Positions 10,230 through 22,279 are shown, counted from the first letter of the stretch. The stretch: DNA of 64,000 nucleotides from Hysterangium stoloniferum (GCA_015178975.1 WHVD01000115.1:62001-126000), one strand, 5' to 3'. The notes: a model not told the origin generated them from the sequence alone. Made by a program: numbers and translations.

Positions 10230-11196
10230 GTGGTCCCAAAACTGCCCCAATGATTGCCTATATTTAAATATTCACTGTGACACCAATTTCCATTAATATT
10301 ATGTAATGTTTGGGATATAAAAGCTAGTATGTGTTAGGATCCTTGTTATTTTGGACTCCTGCAAGCCATTTTTGCCCTGTAACTCTCTAGCATCCCACTA
10401 TCAATGCCTCCACTCATGGTAACACTGCTTGCAGCACCCCTGACACTTGTTCTTTGTGTCTTAGTACCTTAGCCTTCCATTCCATTCACTCCCCCATCAC
10501 CATTCCACATATATATCCCATTTGCCACCTCACACCTTTTTTAGTACACTTTGCTATATTGTATTTAGTCTTACTTGCATCCCCATTTCCTCCCCCTACT
10601 TTCTTTTGACCTATCATCACTCTTGCTTCTCTGATCAGCCCTCTGATCATCCATCCCCCTGTAGTATAAAGTTCTTTCATGTATGCTAGAGTTTCTTTAG
10701 TTCAAATATCAACTTAGATTACCCCCTTCTATGTAGTTCTCAAGCCCTATTACTCCCATCTAATACTCTTGAAGGCATCTTTGGCAAGCTGTGACCCCTT
10801 ACCTTACAACTCTTAGTCATTCAGCCTTCTGGTTGATTGAGCTAAGTGTTGATCTTTGTTTCCTATCATACTATCTGCTCTGTTTGAAATACTGGAGCAC
10901 CATAACAGCTTGTATGAGGGTGCAGCACATACATACATTGAAGCTAAGTTCCACTATGTTTATAGAGTCAGATTTCCCAACTAGTATGATCTCTATCATC
11001 AGCCCCCCAATTAACCTAGTTACCATCATCAGCCCTCCAAATAGAGCCCCTTTTCTCCCTTTTTAGCTTAGCTCTTAACAGTATGCTAAGGCATCTCTGA
11101 GAAAATCTTTTCCTATTTTAGGAAATTTATTTGATCAGTTATAAAACATTTAATGGGAATTATCAAAACATTGGGACAGTTTTGTCCCCCATTGTA
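10230..11196. mobile_element. Tc1/mariner-type miniature element split by a solo LTR
   Basis: The left end GTGGTCCCAAAACTGCCCC (10230) and the reverse complement of the right end (ATGGGGGACAAAACTGTCCC, ending 11196) form imperfect terminal inverted repeats continuing into CCAATG. After removing the solo LTR at 10332-11080 and one TSD copy, ~213 bp remain, close to the 211-bp miniature element at 11607-11817. No coding capacity. Confidence 0.5.
10332..11080 (+). repeat. Solo gypsy-type LTR with 5-bp TSD
   Basis: A 749-bp block beginning TGTTAGGATCC and ending CTCTTAACA is flanked by GTATG at 10327-10331 and 11081-11085. It has the GAGGGTGCAGCACATA block typical of this window's gypsy LTRs. 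A perfect TSD around a lone LTR indicates insertion followed by LTR-LTR recombination. Confidence 0.8.
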
Positions 11197-11329
11197 CAAG
11201 GGTGCAATACATAAGTTGAAGCTAAGCTCCACCTGTTTTATAGAGTCAGACCTCCTGACTAGTATGATCTCTATTGTCAGCCCTCTGACATAGAGCCCCC
11301 TCTTAACCCCTTGCTTAGATCTTAACACT
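11197..11329 (+). repeat. 3' fragment of a related LTR
   Basis: From TACAAGGGTGCAATACATAAG to AGATCTTAACA this matches the 3' part of the solo LTR ending at 11080 (shared TATAGAGTCAG and CTAGTATGATCTCTAT). The left part is missing, replaced by the miniature element. Confidence 0.6.
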
Positions 11330-11606
11330 TCAGCCTTGATTCTGCTGATTGTAGCCCTCCATAAACCAGTTTTAGTCTGGATTTGAGTGTAGGAATATCC
11401 CTCTTAAAGAAGAGAGATAATAGTAAAGTGCTAAGTAGCAGAAATAGCTTTCATGGTGGTGGGAAAGGCTAAGAAGTGGTTGAACCAACTGTTGACATGT
11501 CAAACAGATGTAAACAAAGTCACATGACATGTTTATTACAGTATGCTCACAAGTGTTTTAGATTTATATTTTTACTAAAATAGAAGCCTTTCTGTCAAAA
11601 TAATAG

Positions 11607-11817
11607 AGGTCAAAAAATCATTCCAATGAGAGATTATTCTGTTTTATTTATTATTCCACCAATTTGGATTCAAATTAAATACACCAAGTATCAGATTCAA
11701 GCGAAGATGCTGTATTATATGGGGTAATTCTTTAAAAATTGTCTGATGTCTGGTATTTATATTGTGAATCAATTTTTTCAAAACAACAAAACGTTGGAAT
11801 GATTTTTTGAGCCACTG
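11607..11817. mobile_element. Miniature mariner-type element (MITE)
   Basis: A perfect 17-bp inverted repeat, TCAAAAAATCATTCCAA and its complement, bounds an AT-rich ~211-bp non-coding interval. TA dinucleotides sit at or near both outer edges, as for Tc1/mariner targets. It has inserted at the C-terminal side of the DDE_3 transposase remnant. Confidence 0.65.
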
Positions 11818-11829
11818 TACCATGAGAGG

Positions 11830-12223
11830 ATGTAAAAATAATTTTCTGTGCAAAGGTCTGCAACACCATCAACATGATGGATGGCACAATTATCCATCAA
11901 AAGGTCACTCTGGCTGGGGGTAGGGATTCATAACATTGACAAGCTCTTCAATGAAAGTGAGGAATGAATCCCCATTGACAGACCCACAGGTAATCTTCAG
12001 GTGTATGAGGCCATGCAAGCTAAGTGTGGGAAGAATAGAGAAGCTGCAAATCAAAGCTAGTTAATTCAAACACACCCTCACATCTAGAAATAACTTACTG
12101 GTCCCCATGCTGAAAATAAGTCTGTTTGGATGCATAAGAGCCTTTCAGTGCATACATATCCCATACTGCAATAAGTGGTCAGGATGCTGACCCCACTTTC
12201 ATCCATAAAACACGTTGCTCTGG
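11830..12223 (-). pseudogene. DDE_3 (IS630/Tc1-superfamily) transposase remnant
   Basis: On the minus strand I read FMDESG, then FSILPTLSLHGLIHLK, SVNGDSFLTFIEELV, NPYPQPE and, one frame over, DLLMDNCAIHHVDGV. This is the fungal DDE_3 transposase pattern with the second catalytic Asp in MDNC. A 53-nt intron-like piece (GTAAGT .. TTGCAG, ~12051-12107) lies between the first and second blocks. Frameshifts and stops break it, the MITE removes the C-terminal side, and a solo LTR (12229-13040) splits the N-terminal side. Confidence 0.65.
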
Positions 12224-12228
12224 CTGTT

Positions 12229-13040
12229 TATTATGACCGAACAATCCTGCCGGACTCTGGGCACTAACATACGCCATCATGCCCTACACGCACCAATTGT
12301 CTGTTTATAGGATTTCCCACCCAGACTCTGTTACATCAAGACTTGTTACGTTCGACCTCATTACGACACATATCAGTCACCGGACTTCCCCCGGACTCCG
12401 TCTCTGTCTATGTCCGTCTTCGTCCCACGCATCAGTCACCGGACCCCGCTCAGAATCCCATCACCGCTCTAATTGAGCCCCGTTCCCGTTTTAGTCAAAT
12501 GACCTGTCACGATTTGTACTCCACTCCCGCTCTGTTTCCCGTTATGGGTTATGCTTTGTCACGATTCGGACTCCGCTCCGTTCTGTCCCATTCCTAACAC
12601 CAATTTGGTGTTTACTATTCCCGTTTTATGTTTTGCTCGCTTCATTTCATTATTACTGGATTCGGTATGACATTTACTCCACAGTCTATTTAAACTGGCA
12701 GATGTTGTACATACAATCCAGTCAGAAAATTAGCTTAGATTCCCCCAGTAATCTAATACATTTTCCACTCTAAAACCCTACTTGATTCACACCGCTTGCA
12801 CTAGTCGGAGCCCACGGGCTCCGGCATATCTATCTCTCTCACCAGTCTCGACTCACGACCCACGACCTCCAACTTACAACTCACGATCCACGACCCTTGC
12901 CCGGACTCCCTGGGATTCCTGTCCGCCTGTCTGAAATTGGACAACACGATCTAGCGAGGGCACAGCCTATAAGCTGAAGCCAAGTCCTACTGGATATTCT
13001 GCAGGTTTCTCCAGAGACCCACCCTGTATGTATCCTAACA
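12229..13040 (+). repeat. Solo gypsy LTR, CpG-rich, 5-bp TSD
   Basis: An 812-bp LTR starts TATTATGACCG (TGTTACGACC in relatives) and ends TATCCTAACA, flanked by CTGTT at 12224-12228 and 13041-13045. It matches the LTRs of the complete element at 53536-61664 but in the opposite orientation. It retains many CpG sites, so it is relatively young. Confidence 0.85.
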
Positions 13041-13045
13041 CTGTT

Positions 13046-14018
13046 CATCATCAATCTTGAAAAGGATCTCATGTGATGTTTAACAGTATTCCAGGACAGT
13101 CTTTAAAAGCTAAAACAATGTAAATATGAGCACACCATGTGATTATTTACAGACATCTCGTCTTTCACCCTCTATACCAAGCATTTCAAATAGATCCATC
13201 ATCTAAGTATAGATAAGGCTTCTGAAAGGAACAGTCAGATTGTGATTACACCATACATGCCTTAGTTTGAATACACACATTGCATGCCACCATACCCATC
13301 AATGGTGCCTTTCCTCACTTGTTGTATTCTGTAGGTCACATGAAACATATCCAATTCATTCTAAAGCTGCTGGTACGCAACAAGAGCCTTGATATATTTT
13401 GAGTAAGGATGGCAGGACTGGGTTACCTCGATGGGCTGCTCAGTGATGGTGAGGTAAGAGATATCAGAGGTAGTCATGTGCAGGATGCTTGAACATCTGA
13501 CAGACTCTCTGCCACTCCAAATGGGTTGACATTGGTATGCATATTTGTGGGATGTAAACCCTGTCTTCATGGGGCTGTTGTCAATCATCAAAGGTATGTG
13601 TGTGTAACATGCACTGTCAAGCTTACCCACCAGCACAACTGAAAGCATCTGGCTGCTTACCCAAGACATGCAGAGAGACAGCATAGTGCATCATGTTTCA
13701 AAGGAGCATCAAAGAGTCATAGTTCAATGAACCTTCCTAAAGATACAACTCTCATCATATTGTGCTTCAGTAATAGGCTTGCCTCACCCCATTCCTCAGA
13801 ATGGAGATCACATTCTTCAGATACCTTTTCTTACTGCATAACTGATAACTGTCGTGTAACTGTATCTCCTTAATCACAAGATTCCTTGGGACAACTCTTT
13901 CCAATGTACCCCTTCCCCAGATGCCAGAATCCATCATACCCACAGGATGACACACACTCTTGGACAATGTCTAGATTGTCTACCCTCATGCATCCTTACA
14001 TGAATCCTGACCTCCTCC
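13046..14018. other. Unassigned, possibly upstream part of the DDE_3 transposase remnant
   Basis: The minus strand has broken frames (13361-13684, 13767-13967) without a domain I can name. Position and strand would fit the N-terminal half of the transposase at 11830-12223, but no helix-turn-helix motif is convincing. Confidence 0.25.
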
Positions 14019-15450
14019 ATGTACTGGCACATTACCCCACATTACCCCACCTCACTTATTACCCCCACCTCACTTATTACCCCCACCTCACTCATTACCC
14101 CTGTTACGACCGGAATTCCCGCTGGACTCCAGGCACTAACTTATATGCACCCACACCCTATACGCACCAATTGTCAGTTTACTGGAATTCCTGCCAGACT
14201 CCATACGTCAGACTTGTTCATGTTTGACATTCATTACTTCATGTATCAGCCACCAGAATACCCACCAGACTCTGTCCCTGTCTATCTCTGACCCTGTCCC
14301 ATGCATCAGTCACCAGACCCCACTCGGAAAACCCATCAGCCCTCAAACTGAGCCCCATTCCCATTATAGTCAAATGACCTGTCACAATTTGGACTCTGCT
14401 CCCACTCCATTCCCATTATGGTTTTATGACCTGTCACAATTCAGACTCCGCTCCATTCCATCCTGTTCCTAACACCACGTTTGGTGTTTATTTATCTCAT
14501 TTTATGTTTGGTAGTTTAGCTTTCATTATTACTGGATTTGGTACATTATTCATTCCACAGTCTATATAGTCTGGCAGATGTTGTATATACAATCCAGTGA
14601 GAAAATCAGCTTAGATTCTCCCCAGTAATCTTAGTATATTTTCCGCTCTAAATTCCTCTTTGAAACACACCACTTTTAATAGTCATGGGCTCCAACACAT
14701 CTATCACTCGACCTCTGACTTATCTATCTCGACTCCCCGACCTCTCAACCCACTCACCCCACCCGGACTCCCCAAGATTCCCATCCACCCATTGAAATTG
14801 GACAAGACAATCTCATGAGGGTGCAGCCTATAAGCTGAAGCCAAGACCTACCGGCTTTCCCACAGGTTTCTCCAGAAACCCTCCATGTACACACCTTAAC
14901 AACTCCCACCTCACTCATTACCCCACCTCACTCATTACCCCACCTCACTCATTCACTCATTACCCCACCTCACTCATTACCCCCACCTCACTCATTACCC
15001 CACCTCACTCATTACCCCCACCTCACTCATTACCCCACCTCACTCATTACCCCCACCTCACTCATTACCCCCACCTCACTCATTACCCCCACCTCACTCA
15101 TTACACCCACCTCACTCATTACCCCCACCTCACTCATTACCCACCTCACTCATTACCCCACCTCACTCATTACCCCCACCTCACTCATTACCCCACCTCA
15201 CTCATTACCCCCACCTCACTCATTACCCCACCTCACTCATTACCCCACCTCACTCATTACCCCCACCTCACTCATTACCCCACCTCACTCATTACCCCCA
15301 CCTCACTCATTACCTCACTCATTACCCACCTCACTCATTACCCCCACCTCACTCATTACCACCTCACTCATTACCCCACCTCACTCATTACCCCCACCTC
15401 ACTCATTACCCCACCTCACTCATTACCCCACCTCACTCATTACCCCCACC
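14019..15450. repeat. 18-bp minisatellite, split by a solo LTR
   Basis: Tandem copies of roughly CACCTCACTCATTACCCC (units of 16-19 bp) occupy 14030-14101 and 14902-15450, about 30 copies in the right block. The unit number varies by C-run length, as expected for slippage. The 14102-14901 LTR interrupts the array. Confidence 0.9.
14102..14901 (+). repeat. Solo gypsy LTR inserted in the minisatellite, CpG-poor
   Basis: An 800-bp block begins TGTTACGACCGG and ends ACACCTTAACA. Flanks are ACCCC (14097-14101) and ACTCC (14902-14906), a TSD with one C/T difference. Compared with 12229-13040 most CpG sites have become TpG or CpA, so it is an older copy. Confidence 0.8.
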
Positions 15451-15539
15451 TTGTCTAGCTATCCACTGGCCCTGGACCCCCCATATTGGACATTTATCTT
15501 CTCTGAAGCTTACCTCAACTCTTCAGGAAATATGAAAGG

Positions 15540-17215
15540 AATGGTGAGCTCCTACCTATTATTAATTATTTTTTGCTTTTTTAATGATTAAATAATTTAT
15601 TTGTAGTCAAATTACCCTTTCCTGGGTGTTGCTCTCATTCTAATTTTGAAATACACTGTCTGAAGGCTACCCTATAATCCCAGGTATGTTTTGGGCTTTC
15701 TCATGCTGTTTTAAATTATTTATGCATTATCTTTCACATTTTTGGGCTATTTTAGACCCATTTGTCTGAATTTCTTTTCCCGGGACTCTCCACTGCTTTT
15801 TTGAGTCCTTTCTGTGAGTGTTAGGACCAGAAAACCTGCCAGGCTCTGGACTCCATCCTATATGCACCCAACTCTCTATATTGTACCCAGGGTACAGTTA
15901 CAACTGGAGTACCTGCCGGGACCCGCATGTCACCTTATACACACCAGTCCTCAGACTCCACTGGACCTGCATATCAACCTGTCTATATCTGACACTGTGT
16001 CTCATGCACCAGTCCTTGGACTCTGCCAGACCTGCACAACAACCTGTTTATACCCGACTCTCTGTGCCCATCACTGGACTCTGACCAGACTCCTGAGAAC
16101 CCCTCTAACAGAGTCCCGTTCCTGTTATGGTCTAATGACCTGTCATGATTTGTTCTCCACTTCCATTCCATCCCATCCCGAATTCCAGTTTAGTATTTAC
16201 TTGTTTTGTTTTATGTTTAATTGTTCTGCCCCTCATCATTACCATATTTGGTATTATTACATTTCAAAGTCTATATACATACATAAGTCTCCCATACTCA
16301 TGTACTTAGAATCCAGTTCAAATCTTGAACTAGTTACACCCTGAATACATCCTGATCCAGTCTCGACTCCTCTTTTCTGCCTGCATGCTTGATTCCTGGA
16401 ACTCCCATGGGAACTCCGGAATCTACATCTTCCTTGTAGGTGTTCTGTCAGCTCAAAATATGGACACCTGAATGAGTGTACGAGGGTGCAGCACATAAGC
16501 TAAAGTCAAGTCCATCTCTCAGCAGTACTTCTGGTAATTATTCTGAATAACTCCTTGTACTAATCCCCAGAAACTCCCCAGACCTATCACCCAGGGACTC
16601 CATGGGACATTCCCAGAAGAGGTGTTCGGAATAATTACTGGAAACCTCCATGGGACTTCCTTGGAACTTATCAGTTTTCGGAACTTAACAGTGAGTATAA
16701 GTGGAGTATTAAGGTGAGTCCTGTCCCTGTAATTAACCTTACCTTTTTCTGCTCAAAAATTATTCATACAGTGAAATTGACCCTCTCTTCTGTGGCCTTT
16801 TGCCTTGGTTGTTGTTTCTATTCTTGCTGGAAGATATAACATACCTCCAGGTTAGTATTGGCCCTTCCCTCATGCTGTTGAAAATTATTTATGCATTATT
16901 TTAGCATTTTTGGGCTATTTTAGACCCATTTGTCTGAATTCCTTTTCCCACTCTCTGCTGCTTATGTGACTGCTCCCTATAAGTATAAGTAGAGTATTGA
17001 AAATGAGTCCTTTCCCTATAATTAGTTTCACCATTTTTTACTTAGACATAATTCATACAGTTAAAATTGACCTCCCATTCTGTGGCTTTTGGCTGTATGG
17101 CTATGTCTATTATTACCCCTGTGAGATACAAAATACCTCCAAGTTAGTATTGATACCTTCTGTGATGCTGTTAAAACTTTTTCATGATTTTATTTTCACA
17201 TTTTTGACCTACTTT
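15540..17215 (+). repeat. ~290-bp tandem units with intron-like signals, split by a solo LTR
   Basis: Three units share CATGCTGTT followed by AAATTATTTATGCATTAT and TTTGGGCTATTTTAGACCC, near 15700, 16874 and (diverged) 17162. Each unit carries splice-like pairs in the same order: GTGAGT .. ATACAG or TTGTAG, then an ~80-nt block, then GTATGT or GTTAGT .. TATTTTAG. This looks like tandem duplication of an exon-intron module. No conserved protein could be read through the modules. They lie immediately upstream, same strand, of the antisense frame at 17318-17620. Confidence 0.5.
15819..16690 (+). repeat. Solo LTR with perfect 5-bp TSD
   Basis: An 872-bp block begins TGTTAGGACCAG and ends GGAACTTAACA, flanked by GTGAG at 15814-15818 and 16691-16695. 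Related to the other gypsy LTRs by GGACTCC repeats and the GAGGGTGCAGCACATAAGC block, but a diverged family. Confidence 0.85.
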
Positions 17216-17317
17216 GGAGAAAACAGAAACTGTGGGACTATCAGAACATGCTGGAGCATCAGAATTTCAACCTAGCATATGGGAGGTGTGCAATCTTCAT
17301 GATGAGAATCTTGGGAA

Positions 17318-17620
17318 GTGATGGAACTCAATAACCAGATCCAGGTTAAGGGTTTTAGAGCAATGGATCAAAACTTCTGGAAACAGAATGAGATTGAAAA
17401 GGTGATTATCAGTATTGGTGTTATGGTGGTAACTGAAAAATATGGATGGGAAGAGCTGGGAGGAGAAGGTTCCAGGTCGGAAAATGGTGTTGTCATGGAG
17501 CTTGAGGAAAGGATGGAGTTTCAGAGGAAGCTGGACAATAATGATGAGGTTCAGAAGGAGATGGAAGTTGTAGCAGAGTGGCTGAAATTCAGAGAAGTGG
17601 TGACTTTGAAGGAAAATTGA
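17318..17620 (+). CDS. Antisense passenger frame of the old chromovirus, C-terminal part
   Basis: An open frame of 100 codons, opposite in strand to the retroelement, lies between its chromodomain end (17819) and the tandem units. Residues GFRAMDQNFWKQNEI align with GIEAQNELLWKSNKV in the third exon of the antisense gene at 54585-55563. Farther on, SRSENGVVMELEE aligns with ARSDEDGVAAEVAEL. It is coiled-coil-like and acidic. The cysteine cluster of the homologue is not recognisable upstream. It stays open although the surrounding pol region is riddled with stops. Function unknown. Confidence 0.5.
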   Translation: MMELNNQIQVKGFRAMDQNFWKQNEIEKVIISIGVMVVTEKYGWEELGGEGSRSENGVVMELEERMEFQRKLDNNDEVQKEMEVVAEWLKFREVVTLKEN

Positions 17621-17818
17621 AATTAATTGAATAATCTTGACTTGCAAAATTATGGGCATTAACTTGTAAGATTCTGTAAAACAAAAAGATATGACAGATG
17701 GGTGAAAATGTTGGAATGTCAGAGGTTAAAGTGATGATAAAGTTCTGGGTTTACTAAGGTAAGCATTGTGGAAGTGGAGTACAATTTCCATAGTGTGACT
17801 AAGCTCCATAGCCAATAT

Positions 17819-20800
17819 CTAGGAAGTTTCCTCATTGGTACCTTCATAGGCTGCCCATTTGACCAGATAAGGCAGTTTACAAGTGTGATGGTGATTGTCA
17901 ATCTTGGAATCTAAAATCTTGGAAACTTCAAATTTGGGTTCTCCATCAATAAAGACTGGAGGCAGAGGTTGAATACATTCCAGGATAGTGTTAGGAACAC
18001 AAGGTTCCAACATGGAAATGTGGAAAATGGGGTGGACTGCTTGCATATTATTGGGAAGTTGGAGGGTCCAAGACAGTGAGCCAGCTTGTGCTGTAATCTT
18101 GAAAGGGCCTAGGAACTTTTCAGCAAGTTGTTTTGAGGGTTGGGTGGTTCAGAAGAATTGAGCTTTCACAAAAGCATGGTCTCCAATCTTGAAGTTAGGA
18201 GGTGTGATTCTGTGTTTATCTGCAGAATGTTGATAAAGTTCCTGAGTGGAAAAAATGGCTTTCCAAAGTTTCTGATGTAACTTGCCAAGATCTGTAGTGA
18301 ATTCCTGAGCATGAGTGGACACCAGGTCTTGTTCAGAGTGGATAGCAAGATTAGGGTTATAGCCTTTGTTGGCAAAGAAAGGAAGGTTTTGGAGGTGCCA
18401 GTGGTGGCATTCAGGGAGTTGTTGTATGTGAATTCTGTGAGTGGAAGAAGAGATTTCCAGTTGTCCTATTGATAATTGCAATAGATGTGGAGATATTGTT
18501 CCAGTGTTTGGTTGACATGTTCCATTTGTCTGTCACCCTCTGGGTGATATCTGGAGATGAAGTGTAACTTCATGTCGAGAGCTTTTCCAAGCAATTTGAA
18601 AGAGTGGGAACTGAACTCAGAACCTTAGTCAGAAGTGACATGTGCAAGAACACCATGTTTGGAAAATAGATGAATAACAAATAGTTCTGCTAATTGCAAG
18701 GACATGATAGTATTATGAGTGGGTATGAAAATTTCTTGTTTTGAAAATCAGTCCACAACAGCAAGGATGGATGTATAGCCTTCAGAAGATGGAAGTTGTT
18801 CAATGAAATCCATAGAGATTGAATTCCAGGGATTTTCCAGAATCAGAAGTTGCTTGAGAAGGCCATACAGCTTATGTCACTGTGCTTAAGAGTGTAAGCA
18901 AGTGGGACAGGATTTACAGTACTGAGTGATGAAATCTCAGAGATTGACCAAGTATATTCCTGTCAGATGAATTTGAGGGTCTTGTTAATGCCAGAATGTC
19001 CAAAGATAAGATGATTGTGCTTGTACTGAAGTACATATGTGGAATATAGATATGTCCATGGAGTCAGATAAAACCTTGAGAGTCTTGAGACCAATGTGGT
19101 TGTTTGGGATCTTCAGGAACATCCAGGTGAGGTTTCAGAGATCAGAAGATGTGCCAATAGGATTTCTTGATGTAGTTTTTTCAATGTCCATGATTATAAC
19201 ACTGTGGAGGATGGGATAGATGAGGTGGGTAGCTCAGATTGATGAGGACAGTTGCTGAGTTGAAAAAACCAGTTTAAAATTGTGTGGGATTATGACAGCA
19301 TAGTTGCTTTCCCCCTCTTTAAGAGTAGACATCCCATCATCAAGTCATGGCATCTGGTTTTCCACCAAGATGTCTTGGCTGTAAATGGATAATCATATTA
19401 AAAGTGGAGAGACACTCAGACCAGCAGGCTTGCTGGCAGGTCAGAAGTTTAGTGGTCAAAAAATATTCTAGGTTCTTGTGGTCAGTAATGATATCAATCA
19501 GAAATCCAGAACCTTTGAGGTAGTGCCACCAATGCTTGAAGGCCTCAAAAATTGCCAGAGGTTCCTTGTCATGAACATCATAATTGAGCTTGGAAACTGA
19601 AAGTGTCTGGGAAAGGAATTCAACTGGGTGAATTTCTCCATCAGAATCCCAGATAGAGAGAATAGTGGCAATTGCATAGTCAGAAGCATTGGTTTCTATA
19701 ATTATTGGAACATTGAGTTTCCAATGAGACAAGATAGGAGTGGAAGTGAAGGCATCCTTCCAGGTTTGAAAAGCAGAGTGACATTTGTAATCAAAAACCC
19801 ATGGAGTCGTTTTGTGGGTAAGATGAGTGAGAGGTATCATAATATCCAAATAGTTCTGAATAAATTGACAGTAGAAATTTGTGAACCCTAGGAAAGATTT
19901 AATATCCTTGACTTTCTAGGATTCATGCCAATCACAGACAACTTGAACTTTGGTTTTGTCCATGCACAGGCCATCAGTCCTATAATAAAACCCAGGGATT
20001 CAATAGAATCCATATTGAAGGAATATTTTTCCCATTAGTGAAAAGACCATTCTTTCAGAGCCTTTGGAAAATCTCATGAATTTGTTCATTGTGAAGTGCA
20101 GGATTTTCAGAAAATACCAAAATGTCATTTAAATCAAATATAACACATACATCAAGCATGTCAGAAAATATATTATTAACAAAACATTGAAAAGTGGTGG
20201 GGGCATTGGTAAGGCCAAATGGCATTATCAACCATTCAAAAGGTCCATAGAGGTTACAAAAAGCAGTCTTCCACTCATTGCCTTCAGCAATTCAGACCAA
20301 GTGATAGGTGTGTTTAAGGTCTATCTTGGTATAAATTTGGGCTTTTTGAGGGACATTGAGTAAATCTGTGATGAGCAGGGGTGGATATTTATCTTTCCAT
20401 GTTAGGGAATTTAGGCCTCAGAAATCAACACAGAGGTGAAGAGTCCATCCTTCTTTTGGACAAAAAGGATGGGTGCTCCAAAAGGAGACTTGGAAGGGCA
20501 CATAAAACCTATTGACAAATGTTAATCCAGGAACTCTCAGATAGAGGAAAGTTCCAATTGGGACAATGGGTAAATATGTCCTAAGGGAGGGTTTGAACCA
20601 GGCTCAATATCAATTTTTAAATTGTAAGGCCTATGAGGTGCAAGCCAGTCAGCTTTTTGCTTACTGAAAATGTCCACAAAATTATGATATTTTTCAGGAA
20701 CCCCTTCCAGATTGGCATTTAGCTCAGATATTTCTGGAGTTGCAAAGTGTCAAGATGCTTCATCAGTTTGTAGACTAATTGAAAAACACTGAGAACTGTC

Positions 20801-21486
20801 CAATTTACTTGCCTGAAAAAATGCCACACCATTGATGAGGGAATCTTCAGAGGGTTGGAGGATTTCAGAGAAGCCAGAATTGCTATTGAGACTGAAGAGG
20901 CTTTGGCCAGAATAGATGCTGCAGGAACAGAAGTGTTGGGAATCTGGAAAGTTATACTGCCTAATACCCAGTCAATTAACAGATTGTGTTGGGTGAGCCA
21001 GTTGTATCCTATAATGACTGAACAGCTAGAGTCCAACTGTGTTATGAAGAATGTAACCATCTGAAATGTTCCACATGGAAACCAGATAGGCATGTTGCAA
21101 GCTTGAGTAAGAGCTGTATTGCTGGTCCCATCAAGCAAATGCAAGGAAATTGTGGGTACAGATCAGAGTTTCAGATTATGTGTCATAGCAAAAGTGGTAT
21201 CTACAAAACAGTGTATAGAGTCACAATCTATGAGAGCTCAGAACACTAAATTTCCAAGAAGGTCAGAATTGAGTTTTACAAATAATGAGTTGGGGTTGGA
21301 AAGAATGGAAGCATTGAGATGTATAATCTCCAAAACATGGAGGGAGTCAATGCAACCCTCTGTCCATGCTGAATCTGGAGGTGGCTTACTCTTATTTTTG
21401 ACTCTGTGGCAGGTTTCTCCCTTGATGTAGTTGCCATGGAGGTAGTTGCTGCATGAGCCTTGGAAGAGTTTTCCTTGATGGTGCAT
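17819..21486 (-). pseudogene. Pol of the old chromovirus (PR, RT, RNase H, integrase, chromodomain)
   Basis: Surviving blocks match the complete copy in order. They are: the post-protease segment VTFFITQLDSSCSVIIGYNWL (21144-20719), RT (about 20700-19850), the RT-RNase H join MIPLTHLTHKTTPWVFDY and RNase H with [16 protein letters not shown] (19849-19340), integrase pieces (about 19300-18500, and 18481-18149 with NFKIGDHAFVKAQFF), and the chromodomain KFEVSKILDSKID .. PYLVKWAAYEGTNEETS (18046-17819). Many stops and frameshifts. The chromodomain would have steered insertion to marked chromatin. Clearly dead. Confidence 0.75.
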
Positions 21487-21699
21487 TCAGAAACCTTATG
21501 TCAGCTTTTTCCACAGAATTGGCAGAGGTTGTTATCCATGTGTCATTTTTTTCCTTGGGTTTGAGCATTGGAACCAATAAATGGGATATGTCAGGTTTTT
21601 TGGAAGTTGACTATTTGCCCTTCAGACTTCTTGTTATTTTTCCAATTGGAATTTGATTTTCCAGAATTATTGCCAGAGCTATTGCCAGAAAACTTGCTA

Positions 21700-22071
21700 C
21701 TTGATACCTTTTTTGCCTTGAGTGTGTTCCATCAGATTTTCTCAGGAAATCTCGCACAGCATTCCCAACATCAGGGGTCAGATTTCTGAGCTTTCATCTG
21801 GATGAGTTGGAGAGTTTTCAGCTTCCCTGTTTGCAGATATTGTCTTTGAGGTGAGATGGAAGACCCAAATAGAAATGGTGTCTGAGAGTGGAATCATCCC
21901 AAACACAACACACAGCAAGAGTGTTGAGCTTGACAAGATATTTGGAAACCCATTGATTGTCCTTGAGTACCATAAGTTCATTTTCTGCATTGCTGGATTG
22001 ATCACAAGGTCCAAAGTTAGTTTCCAGTTCTTCAACAAATCCATCCCAATCATTGAGCCAATTGGGCATCT
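21700..22071 (-). pseudogene. Gag of the old chromovirus, inner part
   Basis: The minus strand reads WLNDWDGFVEELETNFGPCD and LRHHFYLGLPSHLKDNI, matching ENWEAFVEELETNFGPYD and LRHQFYAGLPSRLKDEV of the complete copy. A damaged knuckle (LCQFCGKS-stop-HKVSEC) lies near 21520. The upstream Gag part resumes beyond the copia insertion as KILCNIGSNP-type sequence at 24390-24480 and the start MGPKHKATKEPSQLQ at 24702. Confidence 0.7.
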
Positions 22072-22279
22072 CATCATATTGAGTTACGAGTATTGAAGGT
22101 CCAAACCGTTGGAACCAGTGGAGCCGCACATATGATGCAACATATGATGAGACTTATGATGCAAGTGATGTAGTGATTCAATCTTATTGACGATGTCCTA
22201 GTATATAAAGGTCATGTAGTTAACATTATATATAAATGTGCTTTGCCCCGTATATTGAGACTGCCAATAATTCCTAATA

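Noticed and set aside
15814-16344. 176-codon plus frame
   Set aside because: Lies inside a solo LTR with exact TSD; no homology to a protein.
17297-17659. Minus-strand 120-codon frame
   Set aside because: Opposite strand of the antisense cargo frame; only the plus reading has a homologue.
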